Below the pieces are notes generated by a model, which made no database searches, was not told where the DNA came from, and saw nothing but the letters and a program-made list of their open reading frames with translations. From Skeletonema tropicum (taxonomy: Eukaryota; Bacillariophyta; Thalassiosirophyceae; Thalassiosirales; Thalassiosiraceae), in assembly GCA_037178625.1 (NCBI GenBank), contig CM074132.1, forward strand, positions 1,860,001-1,924,000: a stretch of 64,000 bases of DNA, given 5' to 3'. The position numbers and the translations under genes are program-made. Below are positions 33,701-44,645 of the stretch, piece after piece; positions within the stretch are counted from its first letter, which is position 1, and each line of letters opens with the position of its first letter.

Positions 33701-34897
33701 AGCAACCACTCTTACGTGTGAGGATACAAGCAGGGAACTGAGAGCTCTTTCTGCATTCATTTTGCCCTCTCGGACGTTTTTGAATTCGGTTGTAAGAACA
33801 TTGAGAAACCGACCGCCAACTCCGTTACGGTAGACCTCATAAAAACGGGCAATACTTTTCACCACCCTGGAGTAGAGTTGCTGGTAGTATCTGTCATCCA
33901 CTGCAGATAGTTGGCCGTGTAGATGAGTGCCATCATTCTGATGGATTGTATCACCGTACACACTAATAAGTTTGCAGTCTGCCCGTGAAGGAGGTTGAAG
34001 TTTATCATCCTTCTTTGCAAGTTGACCGCAGATCGCCGTGATCGCATCCTCCGTAAGCTCTTTTCTACTTTGGCATAATACCCTCTATCCCTCCTGTGTC
34101 GTCATCCTTCCCGCCTTCTCCACTTTCCCCTGAGCTTGAATCCTTCCCTGTCGTGTCTTCATCCTCCTCTTCCACTCCTGCTGTTCCATCATTATCATCC
34201 TCCTCATCCGTCTCCGACCAGTCAGGTCTCCATTTCTCAACCTCAATATGAAATCAAGTTCACCCGGTTTCCCCCTCCTCTGGAGAAGTGAAAACCGGTT
34301 GATGCAACAAGATCCATGGCTGGGGTCCTGCTCTGAGCCGTAGAAAAGATCCGGTGGTATCTTTCCACGGACGCCTGGGCAATATTGTCCACGATCAAAC
34401 CGGCTGCCTCGCTACTGTCGATTTTACCACAGTTTGCCAAATGAGGTCCCCTCTTCAAATTGTGCTCTTCTTCTGCATCCGAGGCATCATCAGTGGCCGA
34501 GTGGTCGCTGTATGATGAGTCATCTGCATCAGATATCTCCTCTCGTGAATCGTCATGGCCAGCTAGAGCGGACTGGTCATTTGAATCGGTTTCAACTTCA
34601 GTGTTTTGCGTTTTGTCAGATGGGTCAACCGCAGCAGAGTCATGGCGTGGGGTGAAGTGATTCCGGATATCATCATGTGGCCTCTTGTCGTCCTTAATGG
34701 CTTTTGTCTTGGATTCCTCTTCGGCCTTTTTCTTCGACAGCTTGCCACCAAAGGGCAAAGGGGTGCGGGAGAGTTACTATTTCATTTGGGGCATATTGCA
34801 CCCGATCCTTCAGACTAGAGTTTTGGCTTCGCTTCTTGAAGAAGGGACAGCAGGTCATCGCCAAATTGACTTCTCGGTCAGATGTAGTTGAGAGGGA

Positions 34898-35668
34898 GCT
34901 TTTGCATGCGACATTTGTCAGCGAACCAAGAGAGGTGAGAGAGGATATGGCCATCTGCCCCCACGATCTGTCGAGGATTTGTATCCTTGGAAACAATGTG
35001 ATGTTGACCTTATTGGTCCTTGGTACGTAAGTACCTCCGGTCGCAGCGGCAAGTCCTACGAGTTTTATGCCCTTACGGCTATTGATCGAGCTACTGGATT
35101 TCCAGATGGAATCATCATCAAGCGCAAGACAAGCGAAAATGTTGCTCGCAAGTTCAATGAAGTCTGGCTTTCAAGATACCCACGACCCGAAGTCTGTGCC
35201 CATGACCAAGGAGGTGAATTTATCGGCCCTGAGTTTCAATCTCTTCTTCATGACGCAGGAATCGCATCGGCACCCTCTACAGCTCGTAATCCACAAAGCA
35301 ATGCAATTGAGGAGCGCCTTCATTTAACAATGGGTAACCGCATTCGAGCCCAGCTTGCCAATGAGAATCCTCGTACCTTAACTGAAGCCGAAAATATCAT
35401 GTCCACGATCTTACAAGACACCCTTCATTCAATTCGGATGACTCCTTCTGAGTCTACTGGCTATGCTCCTGGTTCACTGTCATTCGGCCGCGATATGATC
35501 TACAACGAACCTATTACCTTCGATATGGGATCAATCAACAACCGCCGTCAACGCCGTGTCGACAGAGACAACAAGAGAAGCAACTCCAAACGCTACAGCT
35601 TCGACTACATTGTCGGTGGCCAAGTCATGAAGAGAATCTTCGACCCAGCCAAGCTTGAGCATGTGGGA
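34898..35668 (+). mobile_element. 771 bp retrotransposon pol fragment (integrase) flanked by GGGA
   Basis: This block interrupts the duplicated myosin sequence. The string GGGA occurs on both sides (34894-34897 and 35665-35668) but once in the intact copy, so it looks like a 4 bp target duplication. The insert starts inside an integrase zinc-finger (ACDICQRTKRGERG) and ends soon after the integrase core (FDPAKLEHV). It has no long terminal repeats, primer site or reverse transcriptase, so it is a fragment rather than a full element. Confidence 0.82.
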
Positions 35669-35683
35669 ATTGAAGATTCGTAA
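34898..35683 (+). pseudogene. Truncated Ty3/gypsy-type integrase frame
   Basis: An open frame of about 260 codons. Visible are CDICQRTKRG (second half of the HHCC zinc finger), CDVDLIGPWYVS (first catalytic Asp), AHDQGGEFIGPEFQ (second Asp), and NPQSNAIEERLHLTMGN (the Glu of the D,D-35-E triad). A tail ends MKRIFDPAKLEHV. The N-terminal His pair of the zinc finger is missing, and the frame ends at a stop a few codons inside the myosin copy. The upstream myosin frame enters in a different register, so no fusion is made there. Confidence 0.78.
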
Positions 35684-36731
35684 GGATTTCCAACTCTCTC
35701 GCCACTACATTCCTGCAGTGATTAGTGTCCACCACACTGTGCAGCACGCCGCTTACTCCGAGGCCATGGCTGAGCCTGGGTACTGTATTACCATGGAGGG
35801 TACAGATACTACGGCGGAGAACCTCATGTTGGACATGAGGAAGCATGGCAAATCCTTTTCTGGAAAGATTTTAAGGAAAATTGGAGCGTCATTGCTGCAT
35901 ATGCATGAACATGGACTTGTACACTGCGACTTTGGAACTCACAATGTTGGCAAGTTTGGCAATCGTTGGAAGCTATTGGGTGTCGGGGGAAGCAAGGCGA
36001 TTGGATCGCCCACTGACCCCAAGCGTGGCTTCTACCATCCTCCTGAGGCTGTGGTTGTAGAGACCAGGCGTGCTCCTCTAGGGAAGAAAGAGCTTGTTGC
36101 CAAGGTTGTCTCCATCAAAGCAAGGCCTTCCCACGACATTTGGGCATTCGGGGTTCTCATGTACGAAGCTATCTGTGGTGTTCCACTCTCGCCATATGCA
36201 TGCCGCGGTAAGCGTGTGATGAATGCCAACGAAATTGCCAAGGTCGGAAGGTGGGATGAAGTAAGTCTTGAGAGAGCCTTGAGACACGTGGACCCAAGTG
36301 ACCATAACTCATTGAATATCCTCAGGAAGCTTCTCCACCCCAGTCTACAAGAGAGGTACTCCACTTTGAGGGAAGCTCTTGATCACCCTTTCTTCAGTGG
36401 AAGCCTCGACGATCGTGTCCTTTCAAAACAGAAGGAACCTGACGCTCAGCCAAGTCGGAAAGCTTTGCCTCCTACCCAGACCCGCCAGGTCAACAGCACA
36501 CGACGTACTCGAAAAAACGGGGTCTCCGAGGGCCTTGAAGCCCTTGACCACGAGTCAGAAAATGCGAACAATGGTCAAAATGGCACTCGGAGAGAGAACA
36601 AAAAGGGTATCGCGGGAGGATTGGGCGGACTCGGCAACATGAGCGTTATGTCGAAGATGTCCGCAAGCAGCAAGATGAGCCGTGGGCTGAAGGGGTTGCG
36701 GAGTAAGGTGGGAATTAAGCATGAATGCTGA
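35655..36731 (+). pseudogene. Duplicated myosin C-terminal kinase-like domain, detached from its gene
   Basis: An open frame of 358 codons that starts at an ATG provided by the inserted integrase fragment (MSMWELKIRKDF) and then equals the last 350 or so residues of the myosin, with one change (A to T). It holds the whole kinase-like fold, including HCDFGTHNVG and GVLMYEAICGVPLSPYA, plus the Gly/Met-rich C-terminus. It lacks motor, IQ and ankyrin parts and has no known promoter. It could be a dead duplicate or, if transcribed from the inserted DNA, a stand-alone protein. Confidence 0.7.
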
Positions 36732-37260
36732 TATAGAAATAAATTGAACAGTGGTAGTGTCGGTGGATCTCGTAAGATCCCCACTAATAAAAATGAATGC
36801 TGACTATAGAAATAAATTGAACATAAATGGTAGATGTTACAACAATTCTTTTTGTGAAAGATCAATCCATTCCTTAGAGAAATACATAACCATATCCCTT
36901 GGAACTCGTCTGAAGCGGTGTCAAAAGTTTTTCCTTTTCATTAGCATACATCATATAGTATGTGGCTTTCTGCCGATTGTGTTCACAATCCATCGAGGTA
37001 CTGTTTGTTGTACTGTTTACTTCATTCAGGTAATCCCTTGGCATACCTCGAAGGTAATGAAGTAGAGAGGGGAAGTCTTGACCAGGGCACATAGTCTTGA
37101 CGTCCTTCATATTTCCGGATTCCCTCCTCCTTCAGCTGAATAAGTAAATATGAATGCTGATTAACATAGATGTTGTTAGAATAACAATTATCTCTTTTCA
37201 CTTTCCCAATACCATTCAACCATCAGTGTCGATAATGAAGAGGCCCACTAAATAAATTCT

Positions 37261-40080
37261 TCAAGTAGCTGATAAACATTCAAACAGCTCCGTCACGATA
37301 TCCTTGACATTGTTCATTTCGACATTGATGTCGGATTTTGTCGCAACAAGTACACTCTTGACATTCTCCAACTCCTGCCGCCCCTTCTCAATTTCAGCTT
37401 TGATTTCATCCTCTAAAATCGAAACTCCTTCCCTCAAAGTAGTCATTTGCTTCACACGTTCGTGTTCCGCACTTTCATTGCCACTCTGACGAGTCAATCG
37501 ACTTTTCATTAGCTTTGATCTAATTTGAGGTGGCCAGAGCATTCCAAATGTGATGGCGCCGATGACTATCCACAGCGGTATGATGATGATGACGGTGACA
37601 ATCTTCAACAATGTATAGATAATGTAATCAATTGAGAAGCCTTTGACATCGTCTATGTCGTTTTCTAAGAGGTACATAAACTTTTTCCATAATTCGCTCA
37701 TGCTATTTTCTTTGGCATCTTCGGCACCATCATCGTTAGTTCGACATCTACTCAATCCGCTACTAATGACATCCATTTCTGCAACGAAGTCAAGCTTGTT
37801 TGACCAAAATACCACAGCTGTGTAGAACAAAAAGAAAATAATGTGATTAACAAGACGATGACATCGATCTGCATATCTACTCCGCATGTAACATGATATT
37901 CAGCACTTACCCGACCTCTCATTCTTGATCACGCTATACGAATCTGTCACGATAGCGATAAGAACATTTGCCAGCACGATTACCACAGAAAACATAAAGA
38001 CTCCGTAAAAGAAATTAGCCATACTCTCCACATGATTGTTGTCATCTCTGAAGTCATTGTCATCAACCTCCCCTAGCATCATCGTGTAAGATTTGAGAAA
38101 CGAGGTCCACAAAGTGCACCAAGGGTATGAATTTGATGGCTCACATGTATCATTTGCCTCAAAATTTTCAGTTACGAAACAATCTACTTTTTCACCGGTG
38201 GTTTCATCAAAAGAGGTGCAATTCAGTTTCTCTGGCCTTTCAATGTATGGACTTGGATCAAACCAACTCGACCCACGGGGACATGAACCAGATTGTCTAA
38301 ATATAGTCGAAAAAATCTGCGAAAAGCTCACCAAGATAATGACAAGCGCTCCAAAGAACGCAAAGAGCCGCTTCACCACATAAACCAATCCCCCTACAAA
38401 CACGGCAAATCCGACAAAGTGATTCTTCAAAAAGAGGACTAAGGCAATGTATAGTATTGCGTACGTTAAACATGTGCCAATCGCAAAGAATTTTGCGCTC
38501 AAAGCTCCTGTACTCATTGTCACCGACCAAAACACTAACAAGGAGATATATAAAATATCAAACCAATTGGATGGGTCGTTCAACCAAGTTTTAAACAGTC
38601 CCAGACTTGCCAAACTCAATGCCTGCATTATCTCTCGTAGTAAAAACCACGAAGCTGTGAGGTAGAGTGGAATCAAAATTTGTTGGTTAAAGACGACTGG
38701 CAATCCATTCTCGTCCTCTACCCCATATCTTGCCTCCAGACTGTCAATGACCGCAACTTGAAATAATGCAATCGCCAACACGTAAAATACAAAGTCAAAC
38801 ATGGTCACCGATGTAGGAAATCGTTGGGAGATCTTTTCATTGAGCACCTTTTGTACCTCAGGATTAATGACAGCAAAATCTCGCAACCAATCTGGAAGTG
38901 ACTGCAACGCCGTGAGCAAATCTGCCGTTGCTCTCGGTTGAGCATCTAGATAAAACCCGAGACATTTCTGACAATTGACAAATTTTTCCTTGTCTCCCTC
39001 CTTGACTGCCTGTGCCCTCGTGGCCAACAAATGAATGGGTAAATTCCCCTCCAAGTCAATACTATCCACCACCGCTGCATGCTGTGATATAAGTAAATTC
39101 ACAACCCCCGGAGATGCCGGTCGATCCGCATTCCCCATTGCAAAATGAATAGGAGTACGTCCCCGCTTATCCGTCGCAATAATAGTTTGAATGTGATTGT
39201 CGGTTAATACCCTCAACACATCCTCCCCCACCCCATATGCACATGCATAATGCAAGGGCAACATTCCATTCTCATCTGCAAACAGCGGCGCTCCCGTTTC
39301 ACTCAATAAAATGACCGTGGTAACATCCGCCGGTTGATCGGTATGCCCTAGGGCAAAATGAAGCGGAGTCCTCATCCGTTTATCGACACATGTCTTGCTC
39401 TCTGGATATTGCTCTGCCAACAACTTCAGCACCTCCTGCGACGCCTGATTGGCACACGCATAATGAAGTGGAAGCCACCCAAACGAATCTGACATGGACA
39501 CCGTTACCGGACTCGCGGCAATTAACATTTGGACGATATCCAACGGTGGTCCATTCCGACACGCCAAATGGAGCGGGGTGGTGTCATAATCGCCACGTCG
39601 CTCGGCAGCCAATTGGGCGTCCCGTGCGGAATGTTGACGGAGCCAGATTCGGATTTTTTCCCAGGATAGATTGTCATCGGCTGTGGCGCCGCCACAGAGG
39701 TGTTGGAGTTCAGTGAGATCTCTTTGGATCCAGCTGTCGTTGAGGGGGTTGTTGCTGGATCGTCCTGACGCCCCTAGGGCGTCGAGATCATGGACATTGA
39801 TGGAGTCTCCATCTTCATCTTCATCGTCTTCTTCGATGATTGCGTCGTTTTTGTCTTCATCATCATCATCATGAAGGGGCCCTAAATCGAGTCCGCGGCG
39901 TGAATGGTCGAAGCGGAGGCGGCGAGCTCTGGGTGCTTTCCTCATGATTAATGCCATAACGTCCTTACTACATACCTGGCGTGTGGCATATGTAGCATTG
40001 AGCATTGGTAATAAAGGTTGAAAAGTTGTATACAAGGTATGTTCAATGAAGTAAAATGCCGAACGCGGCTGATACGACAT
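37261..40080 (-). CDS. Ankyrin-repeat ion channel (TRP-like)
   Basis: Two exons, 40080-37911 and 37817-37261, are joined by a 93 bp GTAAGT...CAG intron and give 908 residues. After an acidic N-terminal region come about five or six ankyrin repeats, residues 155-350 (TTPLHLACRNG, GWLPLHYACANQ, RTPLHFALGHTD, GMLPLHYACAYG, RTPIHFAMGNAD). Six or so transmembrane segments follow from residue 405 to 715. The stretch before the last helix contains SFLKSYTMMLGEVDD, a likely pore loop, and the last helix is FFYGVFMFSVVIVLANVLIAIVTDSYSV, the TRP/ion-transport S6 pattern cut here only for clarity. The cytosolic tail has one further hydrophobic segment and a coiled coil. The role is probably a Ca2+ or cation channel. 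The start is uncertain: a donor-like CCAGGTATGT at about 39980 suggests a 5' intron, with initiation at MALIMRKAPRARR. Confidence 0.85.
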
Positions 40081-41070
40081 TGTGGCCTATGATGTCGAGT
40101 GTTGAGCGGCACACAGCGCTGCTACTTTTATATAGTACAGAACATTATGTGATATTGATGCGCAAATAGGAACCTAGAGTGGACGTACTCACTCAAACAG
40201 CTGTAGGAGGAGATGATGAAGCAAGGGAGAGGATGGGCCCCTGCAAGCCTGGCCCATTATGTGGTCCATCAACAAGCTCCATTTTGATACTGAAAGATTT
40301 TGGATGTGGATTGTGGAGAACAGGCATCACCAATCACAGTTACAGTTCAGCTCCATTTTGATACTGAAAGATTTTGGATGTGGATTGTAGAGAACAGGCA
40401 TCACCAATCACGAGTTACAGTTAAACAGAATTGACTAAGAGTAAGAATCCAAACAGGCGAATAAGTAAGGGTGTATCAGTGCATCAATCATCACTCAAGC
40501 ACAATGACCCAGGATGTCTATCGATAGCGAATACCGACCAAACGCCTCTCTCTCAATTCTTTTTCTGTATCTGGAAGCCTGTTCAAATGGATTACAATCA
40601 CCAGTCTGATTGAGTCGAACGTACCTCACTCACACACGCATACGATGCTGCTCTAAATGCTAGAGGAAGAGGCAGAAGCTTTTGACGAGCTTGGATACCA
40701 AACGTGGTATTTTGACGAGCTTGGATAACAAGCACGTGGTCGTGGTATCTGATAACAGTTTTGAGGGAATGGATGTTGTTAAAGCCATATGAATATGGTG
40801 TTGGGTCTACGCGGTGGAGACGACGAGTGCAGGTAACCATTGCTGCACACGGTGTCACCTGAATAAGAACAAGCTTGGTATTGAGATGACGTAGAGAATG
40901 AAGGAAACAGTAGCAAACTAAAACTTCTATTTTGCTTTAATTACTGTAGCATTTGCCCCCAATAGCAATAGCATGATAGCCAAAAATGACCCTGTCCACA
41001 GTGATCTCGATAAATCATGCATGTAGTTGCATTTCAATCGTATGTTGTGTAATCCCAACTCTTCCCAGCC
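40081..41070. other. Intergenic stretch with tandem repeats
   Basis: No gene seen. It holds the promoter of the channel gene at its left end, a 74 bp tandem duplication, and a second short direct repeat (TTTTGACGAGCTTGGATA at about 40680 and 40710). Confidence 0.4.
40275..40424 (+). repeat. Tandem duplication, two copies of about 74 bp
   Basis: AGCTCCATTTTGATACTGAA starts one copy at 40275 and another at 40349. The copies run on through GGATGTGGATTGT and CAGGCATCACCAATCAC with one G/A difference and a short indel, so the duplication is recent. Confidence 0.92.
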
Positions 41071-42736
41071 TTACATCCTGCCAGCAAAGTTAGCATGATC
41101 TGTACCTCCATTCATTGTAACTCCACCCTCTTGCACTCCCATGACATATTCAGGAACGGTTGGTTTAGGCCATTTGCTTGTGATTTTAATTCGGTTGGTA
41201 AAGAATTCGATTGCGCCATCACCAGTTATATCCATGTCTCCGTACTTGGATCTGGTTCCGTATAATCCTCCAAATGAAAACGGCTCTCTTGGTACAGGGA
41301 TGCCAATGTTGACACCAAGCATCTGAGAGCACGAGGAGCAAATAGTATGAGTGAATATGAGAGATGTGGTCACAAAATGAATGATAAACGATCTTTCAAA
41401 AACTGAAATAACTCACTGATGCCCGAACCCTTGTCATAAACCATTCGGCATGTCCACCATTCGACGTGTAGACAGCTGCAGCATTACCAAAAGGATTGGA
41501 ATTCTCAATCTCAATTGCCTCCTGCCAAGTTGCCACATGATACACACTGAGTACTGGACCAAATATCTCTTCACACATGGCCTTGTCAGTTTTATTACTG
41601 TGAAGAATCACAGTCGGTCCAAAAAAGTTGCCCTTGTTCCCTTCCATCTCCTTCATCCAGGCACGCCCATCAAGTAAGATCTTGGCACCATCCTTCTCAG
41701 ATTGTTCAATATAACTCAAGATCTTTGCCATGGATTGAGAATCAATCACGGGTCCCATCTGTCCTGCAGCTGTGCCTGCCTTGATACCAGCTGCCTTTTC
41801 AATGACCTTATCCAACAATGCCTTTTGCACAGCACCCTCTTTCTCCCCAACAATCAGCAGCACCGACGCCGCCATGCAACGCTGTCCAGCACACCCAGCA
41901 TATGACACTACCACATCTTGTGCAGTCCCCTCCACATCACAATCGGGCAATGCAATCAAATGATTCTTAGCGCCACCCAATGCAGTACATCGCTTATTGA
42001 GCGAGTGGCACCGATCGGAGACTATCTTGGCAACAGGCGATGAACCGACAAAAGTAACAGCCTTTACATCCGGATGGTCAATCAACGCCTCGACACAATC
42101 TTTGGTACCATTCACCATATTAATCACTCCCTTTGGAAATCCCGCCTTTTCAAACAATTCAATAACCTTGTACATGGTCAACGGCACCTTCTCCGAGGGT
42201 TTCAACACAATACAATTCCCCGTCACCAATGCAATCGGCAGTGTCCAAAATGGCACCATGAATGGAAAATTAAAGGGCACGATACTCGCCACAACTCCGA
42301 GTGCATCCCGTCGATCTTGACAGGTGACCTGACCACTCACCCGGTCAATCTTACCCTGCATCAACTGCGGTAGGCTGCATGCATATTCTACCGTTTCATT
42401 TCCCTTGGCGACATCGGCTAATGCCTCGGTGATATTCTTGCCGTTTTCGAGGACTATCAATTGTGCCAATTCGTGTGCATTGTCTCGAACCAAGGCGTGG
42501 AATTTGAGCATGTAGGCGGCGCGTGCCTTGACGGTTAGGGAGCTCCATGATGGAAAGGCGGATTTGGCGGCGGATACGGCTGTGTTGACATCTTGGGGGG
42601 AGGAGAGGGCGACTTGACCGATTTGGAGGGAGGTGGATGGATTGATTATTGGGAGGTAGTCTTTGCTGGCTGGTGGACAGATTTGGCCGGCTATGTAGTT
42701 GTTGACTGTTGTGTCGGTTGGTGGAGCTTCTCCCAT
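41071..42736 (-). CDS. ALDH6A1: Methylmalonate-semialdehyde dehydrogenase (CoA-acylating)
   Basis: Converts methylmalonate or malonate semialdehyde plus CoA and NAD+ to propionyl- or acetyl-CoA, in valine and pyrimidine breakdown. Exons 42736-41417 and 41322-41071 are joined across a GTGAGT...CAG intron in phase 0, giving 523 residues. Marks are VNNYIAGQ at the start, VVASIVPFNFPFMVPFWTLPIAL, VKAVTFVGSS (NAD fold), GGAKNHLIALPD, the catalytic cysteine in GCAGQRCMAASV (about C287), FGPVLSV, NPFGNAAAVYT, and in exon 2 LGVNIGIPVPREPFSFGG. The family works in mitochondria, but no targeting peptide precedes VNNYIAGQ, so a missed upstream exon is likely. A possible acceptor (TGACAACAG) lies about 30 bp upstream. 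Confidence 0.94.
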
Positions 42737-43211
42737 GGTTGTTTGATTGCTGTTATTTTAGCTGTTGTCAGTTTGTTCACTACGTGTTGTGTTTTTATGA
42801 CAACCATTGTTCGAGTGCGTAGCGGCCGAACGAATCAGAACATTCTCATTTGCATTGTTCTTTGAAATGCGTGAAGAAAGATCTTGCACGATGGTTTACG
42901 CCTCGGTGTTCTTACCATACATACGTCTGTCATAGTTTCAGACTCTTAACACGTTACTTCTAACACAAACGCATGGCATTTTGAACCGTAGTTTTTGTGG
43001 AAAGTGGGAGTCCAATCACCCTGAGACTATCTCCAAAAGATTCACGCTCCGCTCGGTGCAGATTTGTAGCTCCATAGCATGTCTTCCATCTTCCATCCAC
43101 ACGCATGGTGGTCGGAATTCTGCTGTTCGAGTTACTCATAGTACGAGGTAGTAGTGGAGAGCCAGCCTTGATCACCTTTGAGAGGTCTTCTTGTCTACTC
43201 TTTGGTTGAAG
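42737..43211. promoter_or_regulatory. Divergent region between MMSDH and aminotransferase genes
   Basis: About 475 bp between divergent genes. The reverse strand has an open frame of 97 codons (43253-42960, starting MMIALTSLAPWLLHLQPKS) that overlaps the aminotransferase first exon. It could be a missed first exon of MMSDH carrying a mitochondrial signal, but I found no clean splice to join it. Confidence 0.3.
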
Positions 43212-44548
43212 ATGCAGCAGCCATGGAGCAAGAGACGTGAGTGCTATCATCATATAAGTATTGTGTCCGATGGCTTTGTGTTATTATCTATTCTTCGAGC
43301 TATCCTTCTCTGCTGCCCGCTCACATCATACATACCAATTGTTCATCACTATCACCATCTCTTCCAGACAAGAGAGAGTTCAAAGGCTGTCAATTCAGCC
43401 TATCCAACTCTTTCGCCCAGCCGCTCTCAATGCCAGAACTGATCAAACTCACCAAAGATAGAGGCGACACAAAGTTACTGGAACTATACAACAATCACGA
43501 TCTGGAATATGTACCAAATGGAGGATCCAACGATCTTCGGCAAGATATAGCACGTATCGTATACAATAACAAACTCTCGGCAGAAAATATTCTAACTTTT
43601 CCTGGTGGACAAGTTGCCATCCAAACAGCAGCATTGGCATTTGCTTCCAATGGCGTTCATTCCATAGTCTTTACTCCGGGGTATCAGTCTACTGTGGAGT
43701 CACCCCAGTGGGCAATTGGGAATGCTGGAGTGACGCAGATACCGAGACATCCAGATAATCATTGGCAGGTGGATATATCCAAATTCAAAGAGGCGATTCA
43801 GCCAAACACGAAATTTGTGATACTGAATGAACCATGGAACCCGGGTGGCATTGTGATGTGTTATGAGTTACACCGAGAGATAATTGATATTTGTCGAGCG
43901 CATAGTATAGTGATTTTGTGCGATGAAGTATACCGACTGTTGGAACATAACGAGTCCGATCGGTTACCTGCCATGGCGAATGCTTACGAGATGGGAATAT
44001 CGGCTGTCACGATGAGTAAGCCATGGGGTGCTTGCGGTGTGACTATTGGGTGGCTTGCATGCCAAGATTTGCGTATGGTGCAGCGCCTTGTCAATGTTCA
44101 ATACTTCGGTACTGCATGTGTTAGTCGTGCAAGTGAGATACGGGCAAGAATGGTGCTGGGGGCGTCAGAAGCGATTTTAAAAGAGAGACGTGAGATTGTG
44201 TTGCGCAACAAAGCACTGCTAATGGCTTTTGTGAACAAGTATAGTGAGTTCTTTTCAGTCAATGAGCCAAACGCTGGAGCGATAGCTTTTGTGAAATTCA
44301 AACTGTTTCCTAGTCATGTGTTGGGGGAACAATTGGCTTCAAATGGAATTTCTATCAAACCATATTATTGCTTTGCAGAAGTTGATGATGAATCAAGTAA
44401 AGAGAAAGAATACCCGTGTGAAGCCTATCACTTTCGAGTTGGCTTTGGGGAGCTAGAATTTCCTACGAAGTTAGACGCTCTTTCTAGATTTGTAGATGAA
44501 CACGCCGATGGATGGCGAAGAAAAAAATTGCAGAAAGAAGTGAAATAA
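43212..44548 (+). CDS. PLP-dependent aminotransferase, class I/II (fold type I)
   Basis: A short exon 43212-43236 (MQQPWSKR plus one base) joins exon 43368-44548 across a GTGAGT...CAG intron, giving 401 residues. The family pattern is clear: FSLSNSFAQPLSMPEL, YVPNGGSNDLRQDIA (substrate-side Gly motif), LTFPGGQVAIQTAALA, NEPWNPGG (Asn that contacts PLP), CDEVYR (Asp for the pyridine N), and TMSKPWGACGVTIGW, with the Schiff-base lysine at about K226. The C-terminal HFRVGFG holds the carboxylate-binding Arg. The substrate is not determinable. The N-terminal exon assignment is less certain than the rest. The gene is divergent from MMSDH. Confidence 0.85.
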
Positions 44549-44645
44549 TCAGGATAATTAAGCACTTCTAGGTTTGGACCATAGACTTTACACAGCATAC
44601 ATCATGACGATCAACAGAAAGATGAGCTACGAGCCTCACAGACAT

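Larger units (their letters stand above)
29241..34758 (-). pseudogene. Broken reverse transcriptase reading frame(s) of the retroelement
   Basis: Successive reverse-strand frames give a collinear but shifted protein. An acidic start lies at 34758-34243 (MPFGGKLSKKKAEEESKTK). Next is a segment at about 34060-33710 (KELTEDAITAICGQLAKKDD), then the inserted transposon, then 31848-31500 (VTDRGQGQGGLYKPTDLDSK). The RT start is at 31500-31160 (GAAGPSGVDGIMLKAWL), followed by 30801-30574 (DARNASIELNRYNMFWEIY). The catalytic YADD motif is at about 30517 (PWYADDLGGVGTALDN). The C-terminal part at 30305-29241 has the zinc-finger-like CDGCGAKMTVEHALQC and HCRHNDVTREFG. At least three frame changes mean no intact enzyme. 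This domain set is typical of reverse transcriptases found in diatoms and oomycetes. Confidence 0.85.
28691..34839 (-). mobile_element. Decayed non-LTR (LINE-like) retroelement, with a nested transposon
   Basis: The element is read on the reverse strand. It starts at about 34839 next to one copy of the 1404 bp duplication and ends in a short A tail (eight T on the forward strand, 28691-28698) next to the other copy. Without the transposon inserted at 31849 it would be about 4.3 kb. It encodes reverse transcriptase in several frames (see the pseudogene entry) and has no long terminal repeats. The edges coincide with the duplication edges, so the 1404 bp copies are in the position of a target-site duplication. 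That size is far above the usual few to tens of bases. Confidence 0.82.
34840..37014 (+). repeat. Downstream copy of the 1404 bp duplication, split by an insertion
   Basis: Bases 34840-34897 match 27287-27344 and bases 35669-37014 match 27345-28690. The two parts sum to 1404 bp with no indel. After 37014 the sequence diverges from the upstream copy and presumably represents the original downstream flank of the myosin gene. Confidence 0.93.

Noticed and set aside
36874..37219. Reverse-strand frames across the right edge of the duplication
   Set aside because: They straddle the duplication boundary at 37014 and share no family features; probably chance frames in untranslated sequence.
40570..40640. 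GTTCGACTC resembling a tRNA B box on the reverse strand
   Set aside because: The flanking bases do not form a T stem, and no A box or acceptor stem could be found.
42960..43253. 97-codon reverse frame between MMSDH and the aminotransferase
   Set aside because: It begins like a mitochondrial signal and could be an MMSDH first exon, but no GT-AG junction joins it in frame and it overlaps the aminotransferase first exon, so it is not called as a gene.
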